NCBI GenBank assembly: GCA_002472145.1
Contig: DKRJ01000010.1
Coordinates: 1-64,000, forward strand
DNA: 64,000 nt
Reading direction: 5' to 3'
From: Clostridiales bacterium UBA7285
Lineage (GTDB): Bacteria; Bacillota; Clostridia; Peptostreptococcales; Anaerovoracaceae
Shown: one piece after another, positions 35,983-46,200 of the stretch
Layout of the letters: each line of letters begins with the position of its first letter
Numbering within the stretch: the first letter of the stretch is position 1
Position numbers and translations under genes: made by a program
The notes under the pieces: generated by a model
The model's input: the letters and a program-made list of their open reading frames with translations, nothing else
What the model was told of the DNA's origin: nothing
Database searches by the model: none

Positions 35983-36075
35983 GCGGCCGCCCGCCTCGCG
36001 CGGGCGCTGCGACAGTCGCACTCACGGCCGCGGGTGTGATCCTCCGATGTGGAGATCGCGCTCATGGCTTTTTTG
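35983..36075 (+). ncRNA. Structured 5' leader RNA of malic enzyme, candidate riboswitch or attenuator
   Basis: A perfect 7-bp closing helix, GCGGCCG (35983-35989) with CGGCCGC (36025-36031), encloses two hairpins: CCCGC/GCGGG (35990-36004) and TGCGA/TCGCA (36008-36020). This makes a three-way junction. A further hairpin, GAT-CTCC/GGAG-ATC (36038-36057, one bulge), and a T6 run (36069-36074) follow before the ribosome site at about 36087. I do not recognise it as a known riboswitch class. The layout suits conditional termination, but no alternative pairing was proved. Confidence 0.5.
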
Positions 36076-36098
36076 TTGTATAAAGCGGAGGAACTACG

Positions 36099-37253
36099 AT
36101 GGATAAAAGAGAATACGCTTTAAAGAAACACGCCGAATGGCACGGAAAACTCTCGGTCGAGAGCAAAGCCCCGATCACGAACAGGGAAGAACTGGCGGTC
36201 GCCTATACTCCGGGCGTCGCCGAACCATGCCTTGAAATAGCGAAAGACGAAAAACTGGCCTACACGTACACCGGGAAGGGGAACCTCGTGGCGGTCATCA
36301 CTGACGGCACGGCTGTCCTCGGGCTCGGCGACATCGGCCCTTCCGCTGGCATGCCCGTCATGGAAGGCAAGTGCGCGCTCTTTAAAACCTTCGCAGGGAT
36401 CGACGCGGTGCCTGTCTGCATCAATTCCAAGGATCCGGAAGAAATAATCAAAACCGTATATTTGATCTCAAAGAGCTTCGGAGGCATCAACCTCGAGGAC
36501 ATCTCAGCGCCGAGGTGCTTCGAGATCGAACGCCGCCTTATCGACATGTGCGATATCCCGGTCTTCCACGACGACCAGCACGGGACCGCGATCATAACGT
36601 GCGCGGGACTTCTGAACGCCGTGAAGTTGACGGGAAAGAAGATGGGAGAACTGAAGACGGTCATCAGCGGCGCGGGTTCGGCCGGCATCTCCATCGCAAA
36701 GATGATGATGCACTTCGGCTTCGGCGAGATCATCCTCTGCGGCAGCCACGGAACCATCTATGACGGTGCGCCGAACATCAATCCTGAGCAGCAGAAGATG
36801 GCCCTCGTGACTAACAAAGAAAAACTTGCCGGCACCCTGGCGGACGCCATGAAAGGCGCCGACATCTTCATCGGCGTATCAAAGCCGGGAATCGTCACGG
36901 AGGACATGGTCCGCTCGATGGCAAAAGATCCGATCGTCTTCACGATGGCAAACCCTGTGCCTGAGATCATGCCGGACCTCGCGAAAAAAGCCGGGGCGGC
37001 CGTCGTAGGCACAGGCAGGTCTGATTTCCCTAACCAGGTCAACAACGTCCTCGCATTCCCGGGGATCTTCCGCGGCGCACTCGACGCGCGCGCGCCTAAG
37101 ATCACCGAAGAGATGATGGAAGCGGCCGCGAGGGCGATAGCGGGAGTCATCCCTGAGGACGAACTCTCCGCCGAATACGTTCTTCCTGACGCGTTTGACA
37201 AGCGCGTGGTAAAAGCCGTCGCCGAGGCGGTGGAAAAAGTCGCCAGAGCGTAA
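36099..37253 (+). CDS. Malic enzyme (malate dehydrogenase, decarboxylating)
   Basis: A 384-residue enzyme oxidising malate to pyruvate and CO2 with NAD(P). The N-terminal PGVAEPC, the metal and substrate site GDIGPSAGMPVMEGK, FHDDQHGTA and the Rossmann motif SGAGSAGISIA are intact. It is the short bacterial form without a phosphotransacetylase domain. The RBS is CGGAGGAAC. The structured leader upstream suggests RNA-level control. It is convergent with the transglutaminase-like gene, with only two bases between stop codons. Cofactor preference is not certain. Confidence 0.93.
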   Translation: MDKREYALKKHAEWHGKLSVESKAPITNREELAVAYTPGVAEPCLEIAKDEKLAYTYTGKGNLVAVITDGTAVLGLGDIGPSAGMPVMEGKCALFKTFAGIDAVPVCINSKDPEEIIKTVYLISKSFGGINLEDISAPRCFEIERRLIDMCDIPVFHDDQHGTAIITCAGLLNAVKLTGKKMGELKTVISGAGSAGISIAKMMMHFGFGEIILCGSHGTIYDGAPNINPEQQKMALVTNKEKLAGTLADAMKGADIFIGVSKPGIVTEDMVRSMAKDPIVFTMANPVPEIMPDLAKKAGAAVVGTGRSDFPNQVNNVLAFPGIFRGALDARAPKITEEMMEAAARAIAGVIPEDELSAEYVLPDAFDKRVVKAVAEAVEKVARA

Positions 37254-37255
37254 GC

Positions 37256-38644
37256 CTATTTGATAGTCTTGCCGCGGACGATGCAGTCGAAGCGGGCTTC
37301 CCTGCGCGTAAGCATGTCGCTCTGAGTCTCGGCTTCGCCGCGCTGGTTGTCGTACGGGTCGACTCTGAACTCATGCTTTGCAGGCTTGAACGGTTCCTGG
37401 AAATCCGTATTGAATTTCATGCGGTACGGGTCGATGTTGCCGAAATAGAAGTCATTATCGGCTTTGCTGTTCCTGCGGACCGCGCCTCCGCCGAACGAGA
37501 CGTCGACAGGCCTGAATCCCACGCCCTCGAGGTAGATGAGACACCAGTCGTGGCATCCTCCTTTGCTCCCGTCTGTGCAGACGCCGGATTCCCATCTGGC
37601 CGGGATGCCGTTGTACCTGCAGAGCGTGATGAAGAGGGCAGCCTGCAGACCGCAGTCTCCGCGCCCGCGGATGCCGAAATACTCGCCGATGTTGTCGATG
37701 GCCGCGTAGTCGCGGACGTAAGCGTATGAATATTCGTGCGTCAGGTACGTGTAGATGCGCTTCGCTATTTTTGTTTTGTTCTTTTCGTTTCCTACGATCT
37801 TTGCCGAGAGGGCTTTGATGAACGGCGTGAATACGAGGTGCGGGGCTTTCTCGGCGAGGTCTGACGGTCTGACGGCTTTTCTGAGTTTCTTTTCCTTTGC
37901 AGGAGTCGTCGCCGCCTGAGCCTTAAGCAGATCGCTGTAGCTCATGTACGTTTCCTTGCAGTCGGCTTTGACTCTGACGGAAAATTCGCGCTGTTCGTCT
38001 CCCTTTACCTCAAAGAACGCGGTGCGCTGCAGCGTGCCGACAGGGGCGATCCTGCATTTTCCGGTGGATGAGATGAACTCTATGTTTTTGATGCCGTCGC
38101 ACTCGGGATTCGGGTAAGGAAGATGGACGCGCAGTGTGCACCCCTCGGCGGCCTTCTTTGATACGCGGCACGTGAATTCCAGATCGTGGGATACGGTTGC
38201 CTTACCGTTTTTCTTCATGAGCTTCCGTGCGTCGGCGACGAGTGTCCCCGTATCTTTCGGATATGTGGAGCCCGGCCATTCGCGCAGCATCCTGCTCGTT
38301 ATGAACAGGGAAGACACGCTGAAATTAGCGTAGCGCTTTCTGCCGTTGATGAAAACGTAGTCGACGTCTCCGGAGAGTTTGGCAAAATCGTCTTCCGTGA
38401 ATCCCGGAAGATACTTCGCGATGCCGTTGAACACCTGCTTTTCGGTCATCGTGTACTCGCGCCTGATGATCCCCTGATTATGTATCTCGAGGATTATCCT
38501 GTTCTTTACGATCTCCGGCAGATCCTCGCGATTGAGGTGATACTTCGCTTTTTCCGTGAATTCGTCGAAATATCCCGCATATTTGAGTTCTTCGAGCTCA
38601 GGCGGAAGACTGACGGAAAGAGATTTGACATAAGACTCGTCCAT
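37256..38644 (-). CDS. Transglutaminase-like protein
   Basis: A 462-residue protein with a transglutaminase-like (papain-fold) domain at about residues 310-430. The catalytic triad is visible as GDCGLQ (Cys), GGCHDW (His) and PVDVSFG (Asp). The N-terminal 290 residues are a mixed alpha/beta region of unknown fold. There is no signal peptide or membrane helix, so it is probably cytoplasmic and more likely a protease or amidase than a cross-linker. I start at ATG 38644 after AAAGGGGG; the open frame upstream overlaps the promoter side of pyrR. The gene is divergent from pyrR. Confidence 0.85.
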   Translation of the reverse strand: MDESYVKSLSVSLPPELEELKYAGYFDEFTEKAKYHLNREDLPEIVKNRIILEIHNQGIIRREYTMTEKQVFNGIAKYLPGFTEDDFAKLSGDVDYVFINGRKRYANFSVSSLFITSRMLREWPGSTYPKDTGTLVADARKLMKKNGKATVSHDLEFTCRVSKKAAEGCTLRVHLPYPNPECDGIKNIEFISSTGKCRIAPVGTLQRTAFFEVKGDEQREFSVRVKADCKETYMSYSDLLKAQAATTPAKEKKLRKAVRPSDLAEKAPHLVFTPFIKALSAKIVGNEKNKTKIAKRIYTYLTHEYSYAYVRDYAAIDNIGEYFGIRGRGDCGLQAALFITLCRYNGIPARWESGVCTDGSKGGCHDWCLIYLEGVGFRPVDVSFGGGAVRRNSKADNDFYFGNIDPYRMKFNTDFQEPFKPAKHEFRVDPYDNQRGEAETQSDMLTRREARFDCIVRGKTIK

Positions 38645-38828
38645 TTTTTCCCCCTTTACGACATCGGAACGAAGACCGGGCGTGCATAGCCCTCGCGCCT
38701 TCAAAAATACGATACTGCCTTCATTATATACGCCGCGCCGATTTTTGTGCAACAAAATGTTAATTGTGGCATAATGTTGAAAGACAGTATGGCGGCCATG
38801 TGCCTGCCTCCGCGGTGAAAGAGAAAAG

Positions 38829-39398
38829 ATGACCTTCAAATCAGAACTTATGAACGCGGAAGAGATCAACCGCGCGCTGAAAAGAATAGCCCATCAGATA
38901 ACCGAGAGGAACGAGGGCGTTGAAAACGTAGTGATCCTCGGGATCGCGAACGGCGGCATTACGATCGCCGACCTCCTCGCCGGATACCTGTCGCAGATAG
39001 AGGAAACGGCCGTGAACTGCGGAGTGCTGAACGTTAGCAGTTTCAGGGACGACGTGGACGTCGATTCCCTGCCTCCGGAGAAGGCTTCGCGTCTTATCGA
39101 AAACCCGACTGATATCCCGTGCGAAATAACGGGCAGAGACGTCGTTCTGGTCGACGACGTTCTCTACACCGGAAGGACGGTAAAGGCCGCTTTTGACGCG
39201 CTATCGGGCTTTGGCAGGCCGGCTTCGATACAACTGGCGGTCCTGATAGACAGGGGACACAGGGAGCTGCCGATTCGAGCCGATTTCGTCGGAAAAAACA
39301 TACCTACCTCGCACAGCGAGACGATCAAGGTGGTCTGCTCGGCGGAGAACAGGCTTCCGACGGCCGTGAACATCTACGACAAGGACGATAAAAAATAA
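38829..39398 (+). CDS. pyrR: PyrR-type pyrimidine operon regulator/uracil phosphoribosyltransferase
   Basis: A 189-residue phosphoribosyltransferase-fold protein. The PRPP loop VVLVDDVLYTGRT (about residue 105) and IDRGHRELPIRADFVGKN are the PyrR hallmarks. The family binds pyr mRNA leaders and also makes UMP from uracil and PRPP. Unusually, no pyr biosynthetic gene and no PyrR-binding leader is visible next to it, so it acts in trans or mainly as a transferase. The lexA gene follows with its own promoter. Confidence 0.92.
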   Translation: MTFKSELMNAEEINRALKRIAHQITERNEGVENVVILGIANGGITIADLLAGYLSQIEETAVNCGVLNVSSFRDDVDVDSLPPEKASRLIENPTDIPCEITGRDVVLVDDVLYTGRTVKAAFDALSGFGRPASIQLAVLIDRGHRELPIRADFVGKNIPTSHSETIKVVCSAENRLPTAVNIYDKDDKK

Positions 39399-39410
39399 GA
39401 ACTTTTGTTT
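39399..39410 (+). promoter_or_regulatory. LexA autoregulatory box
   Basis: GAACTTTTGTTT fits GAAC-N4-GTTC with one change and overlaps the start of the -35 element of the lexA promoter, as expected for self-repression. Confidence 0.65.
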
Positions 39411-39436
39411 ACTTTTTGTTCGTTTTATAGTATACT
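39408..39436 (+). promoter_or_regulatory. lexA promoter
   Basis: TTTACT (39408-39413), 17-base spacer, TATACT (39431-39436), about 50 bases before the start codon and overlapped by the LexA box. Confidence 0.65.
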
Positions 39437-39487
39437 CCTATCAGATCAAAACATTTTGCGGGGCAAACGGGGCAAAGGAGAACACAG

Positions 39488-40144
39488 ATGGCATCTGCAA
39501 AGGAAAAAGTCAGGGCACGCCAGGAGAGGATCCTCGAATTCATGAGGAACGAGGTGCAGAGGCAGGGGTATGCGCCGACGGTCAGGGAGATCGGGACCGC
39601 GCTGGGTATCAAATCCACCTCCACCGTTCATAAGGATATCGAGGCTCTTGTGGACCGCGGCCTCCTGAAAAAAGACCCGGCGAAACCGAGAGCGCTCGTC
39701 GTGGTCGATAACGAACCGGCCGACGACAGAGAATACAGCAATGTCTCGCTCGACAGAGAAGAGATCATATCGGTCCCTCTCGTCGGAAACGTAGCCGCGG
39801 GGACTCCTATAACGGCGATCGAGAACATCGAGGACGAGATACCTGTACCTGCCAGATACGTCGACGGAAACAATTACATCCTCAAGGTCCGCGGCGAGTC
39901 GATGATAAACGCCGGCATCATGGACGGAGATATGATCCTCGTACGCCAGTGCTCGGACGCAGAGAACGGCGACATAGTAGTCGCCATGGTCGACGGATTC
40001 GAGGGAGAGGCAACCGTGAAGAAATTCTACCGCGAGAACGGCCACATAAGGCTTCAGCCGGAGAACGACACGATGAGCCCGATAATCGTAAACAACGTGA
40101 AGATCCTCGGCAAGGTCAGGGGAGTATTCAGGTATTACAAATAG
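39488..40144 (+). CDS. lexA: SOS repressor LexA
   Basis: A 218-residue repressor-protease. The N-terminal winged helix-turn-helix contains PTVREIGTALGIKSTSTV (about 30-47). The autocleavage bond is Ala104-Gly105 in NVAAGTP, with the Ser138 nucleophile in RGESM and general base Lys178 in EATVKK. All key residues are present. RecA-stimulated self-cleavage relieves SOS genes. Its own promoter carries a LexA box, and a second box of the same form lies at 16108. Confidence 0.96.
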   Translation: MASAKEKVRARQERILEFMRNEVQRQGYAPTVREIGTALGIKSTSTVHKDIEALVDRGLLKKDPAKPRALVVVDNEPADDREYSNVSLDREEIISVPLVGNVAAGTPITAIENIEDEIPVPARYVDGNNYILKVRGESMINAGIMDGDMILVRQCSDAENGDIVVAMVDGFEGEATVKKFYRENGHIRLQPENDTMSPIIVNNVKILGKVRGVFRYYK

Positions 40145-40257
40145 CGGCAGGCGGAGAGGCAGCGCCGCGAAATCGGATGATCCGTCGATATTTTCCTCGC
40201 ATCAACGGATTTATCCGCGCGTTAACGAATTTTTTCCGCGCTTTTTACGAAAAATAT

Positions 40258-40286
40258 TGCGCCGGACGGCTATTTGTGATACATTG
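40258..40286 (+). promoter_or_regulatory. Possible rpsO promoter and leader
   Basis: TTGCGC (40258-40263), 17-base spacer, TACATT (40281-40286). The leader to 40372 has a small hairpin (GTGT/ACAC near 40310) and a GC-rich stretch with CCGG repeats that might serve S15 autoregulation; this is weak. The rest of the gap from 40145 is GC/AT-mixed without clear features. Confidence 0.35.
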
Positions 40287-40372
40287 TTATAGTTCTTTAC
40301 TTTCACTTAGTGTCTCGACACTCCGGCGGGCACCCGGTGGAAGCGTATAAACTTGAAAAGGAGAAAATCAAA

Positions 40373-40639
40373 ATGGTAACAAAAGAACAAAAAGCTCAGA
40401 TCATGAGCGAATACGCCACAGTACCTAACGACACGGGATCGCCTGAAGTCCAGATCGCACTGCTCACAGCCAGGATCAACGACATCAACAAGCACCTTGA
40501 AACTCATCAGAAGGACTTCCACTCTCGCAGAGGACTTCTCAAGATGGTCGGTAAGAGAAGGAACCTCCTCAACTACCTGAAGAAGGTAGATATCGAGAGA
40601 TACAGAAGCATCGTCAGTCGTCTTGGTTTGAGAAAGTAA
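40373..40639 (+). CDS. rpsO: 30S ribosomal protein S15
   Basis: An 88-residue small-subunit protein binding the central domain of 16S rRNA. The conserved LTARINDINKHLETHQKDFH and RRGLLKMVGKRR segments are intact. ATG 40373 follows AAAAGGAGA; the frame open upstream to 40310 lacks a suitable start. It is followed by a terminator and then pnp, the usual bacterial pairing. Confidence 0.97.
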   Translation: MVTKEQKAQIMSEYATVPNDTGSPEVQIALLTARINDINKHLETHQKDFHSRRGLLKMVGKRRNLLNYLKKVDIERYRSIVSRLGLRK

Positions 40640-40656
40640 AACAAAAAAGGTTTTTC

Positions 40657-40684
40657 AGCGGGACATCAGAGTCCCGCTTTTTTT
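40657..40684 (+). terminator. Terminator between rpsO and pnp
   Basis: A perfect 8-bp stem AGCGGGAC/GTCCCGCT with a six-base loop followed by a T-run. Some read-through to pnp is usual. Confidence 0.88.
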
Positions 40685-40785
40685 AAGACACGATCCCGGG
40701 CCATGATCGCGAAAACTGACCTGAAAGTTATTGCCAGAAGGAGAAGGAAATATCTTATAAACAGGAAGGAGTTGTTTATAGTTCA

Positions 40786-42885
40786 ATGGCAAGATTCACA
40801 GATTACAGAACATTCAAGACGGCGATCGGCGGCAGGCTCCTGCAGCTGGAGATCGGCAAAGTATGCGAGCAGGCAAACGGCCAGGTCATGGTCAGATACG
40901 GGGACTCGGTAGTAAACGTAACGGTCTGCGCGTCTAAGGACATTCGCCCGGACGTGGATTTCCTCCCGCTCCAGTGCGAATACGAAGAAAAAATGTACGC
41001 CTTCGGGAAGATCCCGGGAGGGTTCATCAAAAGAGAAGGGCGCCCGAGCGAAAAGGCGATCCTGAGCTCCAGGCTCATGGACAGACCGCTCCGCCCACTC
41101 TTCCACAAGGGATACCGCCACGACGTCGTGGTGGTAGCGACAGTCATGTCAGTGGACCTCGACTGCGAGACGGACATCATGGCGATGATCGGCTCTTCTG
41201 TCGCGCTGGCGATCTCGGACATTCCGTGGGATGGTCCGACAGGATCGGTCAGAGTCGGCAGAGTAGACGGGCGCTTCGTCATCAACCCTACGCTTGAACA
41301 GAGAGAAGTTTCCGATATAAATCTTACCGTCGCGGGAACCAAGGAAGCGATCATGATGGTCGAGGCGGGAGCAAAGGAAGTCCCGGAGGACGTCATGCTC
41401 GACGCGATCTTCTTCGGCCACGAGGAGATCAAGAAAATCGTCGAGTTCATCGACGAGGTGGTCGCCGAGGTCGGAAAGCCTAAGGCCGAGGACGACAGTT
41501 ACGTCGTTCCGGACGACATCGACGCCGCGGTAAGGGAATACGCCACATCGAAGATGTACGAGGCCATCCACACTCCTGACAAACAGGAGAGGCTCGATAA
41601 TATGGACGCCGTGGAGGTCGAGACGAAGGAGCACTTCGCCGAGATCTATCCTGAGCGCGAGAGCGACATCGCGGCTGTCCTCTACAATATCACCAAAGAA
41701 AACGTCAGATCCATGATCCTCGACGAGGGAGTCAGACCTGACAACAGGAAACTCGACGAGATCAGACCTGTATGGTGCGAGACCGGAGTCCTTCCGAGAG
41801 TACACGGAACGGGCCTCTTCAAGAGAGGCCAGACTCAGGTCCTCTCCGCCTGCACACTCGCTCCGGCGAGCGAATCGCAGACGATCGACGGCATCACCGA
41901 ACAGACCGAGAAACGCTACATGCACCAGTACAACTTCCCTGGATACTGCACCGGCGAGGCGAAAGCCCCGAGGAGTCCGGGAAGAAGAGAGATCGGCCAC
42001 GGAGCGCTCGCAGAGAGAGCCCTGCTGCCGGTGATCCCTCCGGTCGAGGAATTCCCTTACGCGATCAGAGTCGTGTCCGAGGTACTCTCCTCGAATGGTT
42101 CTTCGTCTATGGCATCCACGTGCGCTTCATGTCTGGCTCTGATGGACGCAGGCGTTCCTATCAAAAAGCCTGTCGCGGGCATCGCGATGGGCCTCATCGA
42201 AGGAGTCCAGGAGGACGGAACGAGCAAATACGCCATCCTGTCCGACATCCAGGGAATGGAAGACTTCCTCGGAGACATGGACTTTAAGGTCACCGGAACT
42301 GACACGGGCGTAACGGCCATGCAGATGGACATCAAGGTCCACGGCCTGACCCGCGACATCCTCGCCAGCGCGCTGAAGCAGGCAAAAGAGGGCAGGATGT
42401 ACATCATGGGCATCATGCTCGAGGAGATAGCCGAGCCGCGCAAGGAACTCAGTAAATACGCCCCTCGCAGCATAACGATGAATATCGATCCTGATAAGAT
42501 CAGAATAGTCATCGGGCCGGGAGGAAAGACGATCAACAGGATCGTCGACGAGACAGGCGTGAAGATCGACATCGCGGAGGATAATTCCGGCCTGATCAGC
42601 ATCTACAGCGCGGACCTCGAGAGCGCGGAAGCGGCAAAGCACGAGATCGAGCTCCTGACTAAGGAAGTCGAAGTAGGCGAGGTCTACGAGGGCACGGTCA
42701 CGAGGATCATGCCGTTCGGCGCATTCATCGAGATCCTGCCGGGCAAAGAAGGACTGCTCCACATCTCTAAGATGGCTGACCACCGGATCGATAAGGTCGA
42801 AGACGTCATGAACATCGGAGACAAAGTGAAGGTAAAGGTAAAGGAGATCGACAGCCAGCACAGGATCAATCTCCTCAGAGCGTAG
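40786..42885 (+). CDS. pnp: Polyribonucleotide nucleotidyltransferase (PNPase)
   Basis: A 699-residue phosphorolytic 3'-5' exoribonuclease of mRNA decay. Two RNase PH-like domains (about 10-225 and 310-540) flank a helical linker. KH (VIGPGGKTINRI, about 567) and S1 (about 623-695) RNA-binding domains end the protein. Length is typical. An AAGGAG lies 14 bases before the ATG, a little far. A GC-rich hairpin without T-run follows the stop. Confidence 0.97.
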   Translation: MARFTDYRTFKTAIGGRLLQLEIGKVCEQANGQVMVRYGDSVVNVTVCASKDIRPDVDFLPLQCEYEEKMYAFGKIPGGFIKREGRPSEKAILSSRLMDRPLRPLFHKGYRHDVVVVATVMSVDLDCETDIMAMIGSSVALAISDIPWDGPTGSVRVGRVDGRFVINPTLEQREVSDINLTVAGTKEAIMMVEAGAKEVPEDVMLDAIFFGHEEIKKIVEFIDEVVAEVGKPKAEDDSYVVPDDIDAAVREYATSKMYEAIHTPDKQERLDNMDAVEVETKEHFAEIYPERESDIAAVLYNITKENVRSMILDEGVRPDNRKLDEIRPVWCETGVLPRVHGTGLFKRGQTQVLSACTLAPASESQTIDGITEQTEKRYMHQYNFPGYCTGEAKAPRSPGRREIGHGALAERALLPVIPPVEEFPYAIRVVSEVLSSNGSSSMASTCASCLALMDAGVPIKKPVAGIAMGLIEGVQEDGTSKYAILSDIQGMEDFLGDMDFKVTGTDTGVTAMQMDIKVHGLTRDILASALKQAKEGRMYIMGIMLEEIAEPRKELSKYAPRSITMNIDPDKIRIVIGPGGKTINRIVDETGVKIDIAEDNSGLISIYSADLESAEAAKHEIELLTKEVEVGEVYEGTVTRIMPFGAFIEILPGKEGLLHISKMADHRIDKVEDVMNIGDKVKVKVKEIDSQHRINLLRA

Positions 42886-42939
42886 CCGGACGTCGATCCG
42901 ACGTTCCGGAGCGGCGCCGCGTCAGTGAACAATTCGCTA

Positions 42940-42968
42940 TTGAAATGAGTCCCGCGCGGTGCTAAACT
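42940..42968 (+). promoter_or_regulatory. Promoter of the T-box/ileS unit
   Basis: TTGAAA (42940-42945), 17-base spacer, TAAACT (42963-42968), placed just before the T-box leader. Confidence 0.75.
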
Positions 42969-42974
42969 AACAAA

Positions 42975-43237
42975 TGTCAAATTCCGGCGGGGTTTCCGAC
43001 GTGAAGCCCTGCCGGCCATATTGAGACTGTGACGAAGACAAAGTAGCAGCGGTCTAAGACCCTTACAGAGAGCGCGCATATATGATGAGAGGCGCGCGGT
43101 GAAGCCGCCGGCGAATATCACTTCCGAGTCTCGCACTTTAATGAGAGGCGCCTTGTTAGAGGTATGCAATTAGGGTGGTACCGCGGTTTAAATGATCGTC
43201 CCTAATCGGTGAGAAATCCCGGTCAGGGTTTTTTTTT
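42975..43237 (+). ncRNA. T-box leader of ileS
   Basis: A tRNA-sensing leader that lets transcription continue when uncharged tRNA-Ile is abundant. The T-box core AGGGTGGTACCGCGG lies at 43172-43186. An AGTA element occurs near 43044 in the Stem I region. The triplet ATC (43117-43119) in GAATATCAC is a good candidate specifier for Ile and agrees with the gene downstream. The terminator stem CCCTA-ATCGG / CCGGT-C-AGGG with nine Ts (43200-43237) completes the device. The specifier was assigned by eye. Confidence 0.88.
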
Positions 43238-43272
43238 CCGACCGGTATTTTGGCAGAAAGGACTGAAAAAGC

Positions 43273-46200
43273 ATGTTCGAAAAACTATCGGACGCGCCTG
43301 TTGCGGAAGTACAGAACGCGCAGGTGGAAAAATGGAAAAAAGATGATCTTCTGGGCAGATGCGTTAAGGCGCGCGAGGGACAGCCTCAGTTTATTTTCTA
43401 TGAGGGACCTCCTACGGCAAACGGCATGCCGGGCATCCATCACGTGATGGCCAGGACGCTGAAAGACTCGGTCAACAGGTACTGGACGATGAAGGGCTAC
43501 CAGGTCAAGCGCAAGGCGGGCTGGGACACCCACGGCCTCCCTGTCGAGATCGAGGTCGAAAAGCAGCTCCACATGAACGGAAAGCAGGACATCGAAAAGT
43601 ACGGGATCGAGGAATTCAACAAGAAGTGCCGCGAATCCGTCTTCAAATATACGGATAAATGGCGCGAGATGTCCGAGAGGATGGGATATCTGGTCGACCT
43701 GGACGATCCGTACATCACACTCGATAACAACTACATCGAGTCCGGATGGTGGATCCTGAAGAAATTCTTTGACGCCGGAAAGATATACGAAGGACATAAG
43801 ATCCTGCCTTACTGCCCGCGCTGCGGGACGGGCCTTGCTTCCCACGAAGTGGCTCAGGGCTATAAGGAGATAAAAGTCATCTCCCTGACGGTAAAATTTA
43901 AGAAGAAGGGCACTGAGAACGAGTATTTCCTGGCATGGACGACCACGGCATGGACGCTTGCCGCAAATATCGCTTTGACGGTAGGACCTGACATCGAATA
44001 CGTAAAAGTCCGCATGACCGAAGGCGATGAGAAGGGGAACGTATTCTACGTCGCAAAAGAGCGGGCTGACGCGGTCCTCGGCGAGGGAAAATACGAAGTC
44101 CTCGAGGAGATGAAGGGCTCCGACATGGAGTATATGGAGTATGAGCCCGTCATGCCTTTCTGCCCGCCTAAAGAGGGCGAAAAAGGTTATTTCGTGACTT
44201 GCATGGACTACGTCAGCGTCGAGGACGGCACGGGTATCGTACATACGGCTCCGGCGTTCGGCGAGGACGACTATCAGTGCGGAGTCAAATACCACCTCCC
44301 GGTGATCCAGCCTGTCGACACCCGGGGCTGCTACACAGCCACCCCGTGGAAAGGAAGGTTCATATTCGAAGAAGGTCTGGACGTCGAGATCATAAAATAC
44401 CTCGACACGAAGATCCTCTCCAAGCAGAAGATGGTCCACAACTATCCTCACTGCTGGCGCTGCGGGACCCCGCTCGTGTACTACGCTCATCAGAGCTGGT
44501 ACATCAAGATGAGCGACTTCAAAGAACAACTTGTCGCGAATAATAATACCGTAAACTGGTACCCTCCGTACGTCGGAGAAAAGAGATTCGGGAACTGGCT
44601 CGCCGAAGTAAAAGACTGGGCCATCTCCCGTTCCAGATACTGGGGAACGCCTATCCCGATCTGGCGCTGCGAATGCGGGCACCTTGAGTGCGTCGGGAGC
44701 CGCGCTGAACTCGTGGAAAAATCCGTGGAACCTATCGACGAGAGCATCGAACTGCACAGACCGTACGTCGACAGGCTGCACATTAAATGCCCGAAGTGCG
44801 GCAAACTCATGACCAGAGTGCCTGACGTCATGGACTGCTGGTTCGACTCCGGAGCCATGCCTTTCGCGCAGTGGCATTATCCGTTCGAGCATAAGGACGA
44901 CTTTGACGAACTGTTTCCGGCGGATTTCATCTGCGAAGGCATCGACCAGACCAGAGGCTGGTTCTATTCGCTGATGGCCATCTCTACGTTCGTCGCCGGC
45001 CGCGCGCCATATAAGAACGTGCTCGTGAACGACCTCATCTTGGATAAGGATGGGAAGAAGATGAGCAAATCCCGCGGCAACACGGTTTCGCCGTTTGATT
45101 TGTTCGATAAGTACGGGGCTGACGCGACCAGATGGTATTTGCTCGGGATGTCGCCTGCCTGGACGCCTAAGAAATTCGACGAGGACGGCCTGAAAGACGT
45201 AGTCAGCAAATTCTTCGGCACGCTCAGGAACGTGTATAACTTCTTCGTCCTCTATTCCAACGAAGACGGCATCGACGCGGCAAACGTGACCGTGCCTTAC
45301 GGCGAACGTCCTGAACTGGATCGCTGGATCCTGAGCAAATACAACAGGCTCATAGTCGAGGTCAGGAGCGACATGGACGCTTACGACCACATGAAGACGG
45401 TGAAAGCGATCACTGATTTCGTAGTGGAAGACCTCTCTAACTGGTACATCAGGCGCGCACGCAGGAGATTTTACGCGTCCGGCATGAGCGAAGATAAGAA
45501 GAGCGTCTATGCCACGACGTACGAAGTCCTGGTCGGAGTATCGAAGATGATCGCGCCTTTCGCGCCGTTCATCTCAGATGAGATCTACACGAAGCTGACC
45601 GGAGAGTATACCGTTCACACGGCATATTTCCCTGAGGCGAATACTGGCCTCATCGACGACAAAGAAGAAGAGCGCATGGACCTCGTCAGGACCATCTCCA
45701 CGCTCGGCCGCGGCATCCGTGAGAAGGAGCGCCTTAAGGTGAGACAGCCGCTGACAGAGATCGTCGTCGACGGCAAGTACGAGCCTCTGATCGGCGACCT
45801 CTCCGATCTGATAAAGGACGAACTCAACGTCAAGAACGTCGACTTCGAGAAGGACCTCGGAAAGTTCATGAACTTCTCTCTGAAGCCTGATTTCAAGGCC
45901 TCGGGCCCTGTCCTCGGGAAGAAGATAAAAGACTTCGGCGCGGCTCTGGCAAAGGCCGACCCTGCAGAGATCAACGCGGAACTGGAAAAGAACGGCTCCG
46001 TCGTCATGAACTTAGGCGGGGAGGACACAGAGATCCCGAAGGAATTCGTCGACGTAAGGATCAACGCTAAGGAAGGCTTCTCCGTAGCCATGGAGAACAA
46101 CGTATTCGCGATTCTCGACACGACTCTGACTCCGGAACTCATAAACGAGGGCCTCGCCCGCGAGCTCATCTCCAAGGTCCAGCAGCTCAGGAAGCAGGCA

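Noticed and set aside
43285..45390. 701-codon open frame antisense to ileS
   Set aside because: It mirrors the codon pattern of a certain gene (ileS) in GC-rich DNA, has no recognisable domain and no ribosome site.
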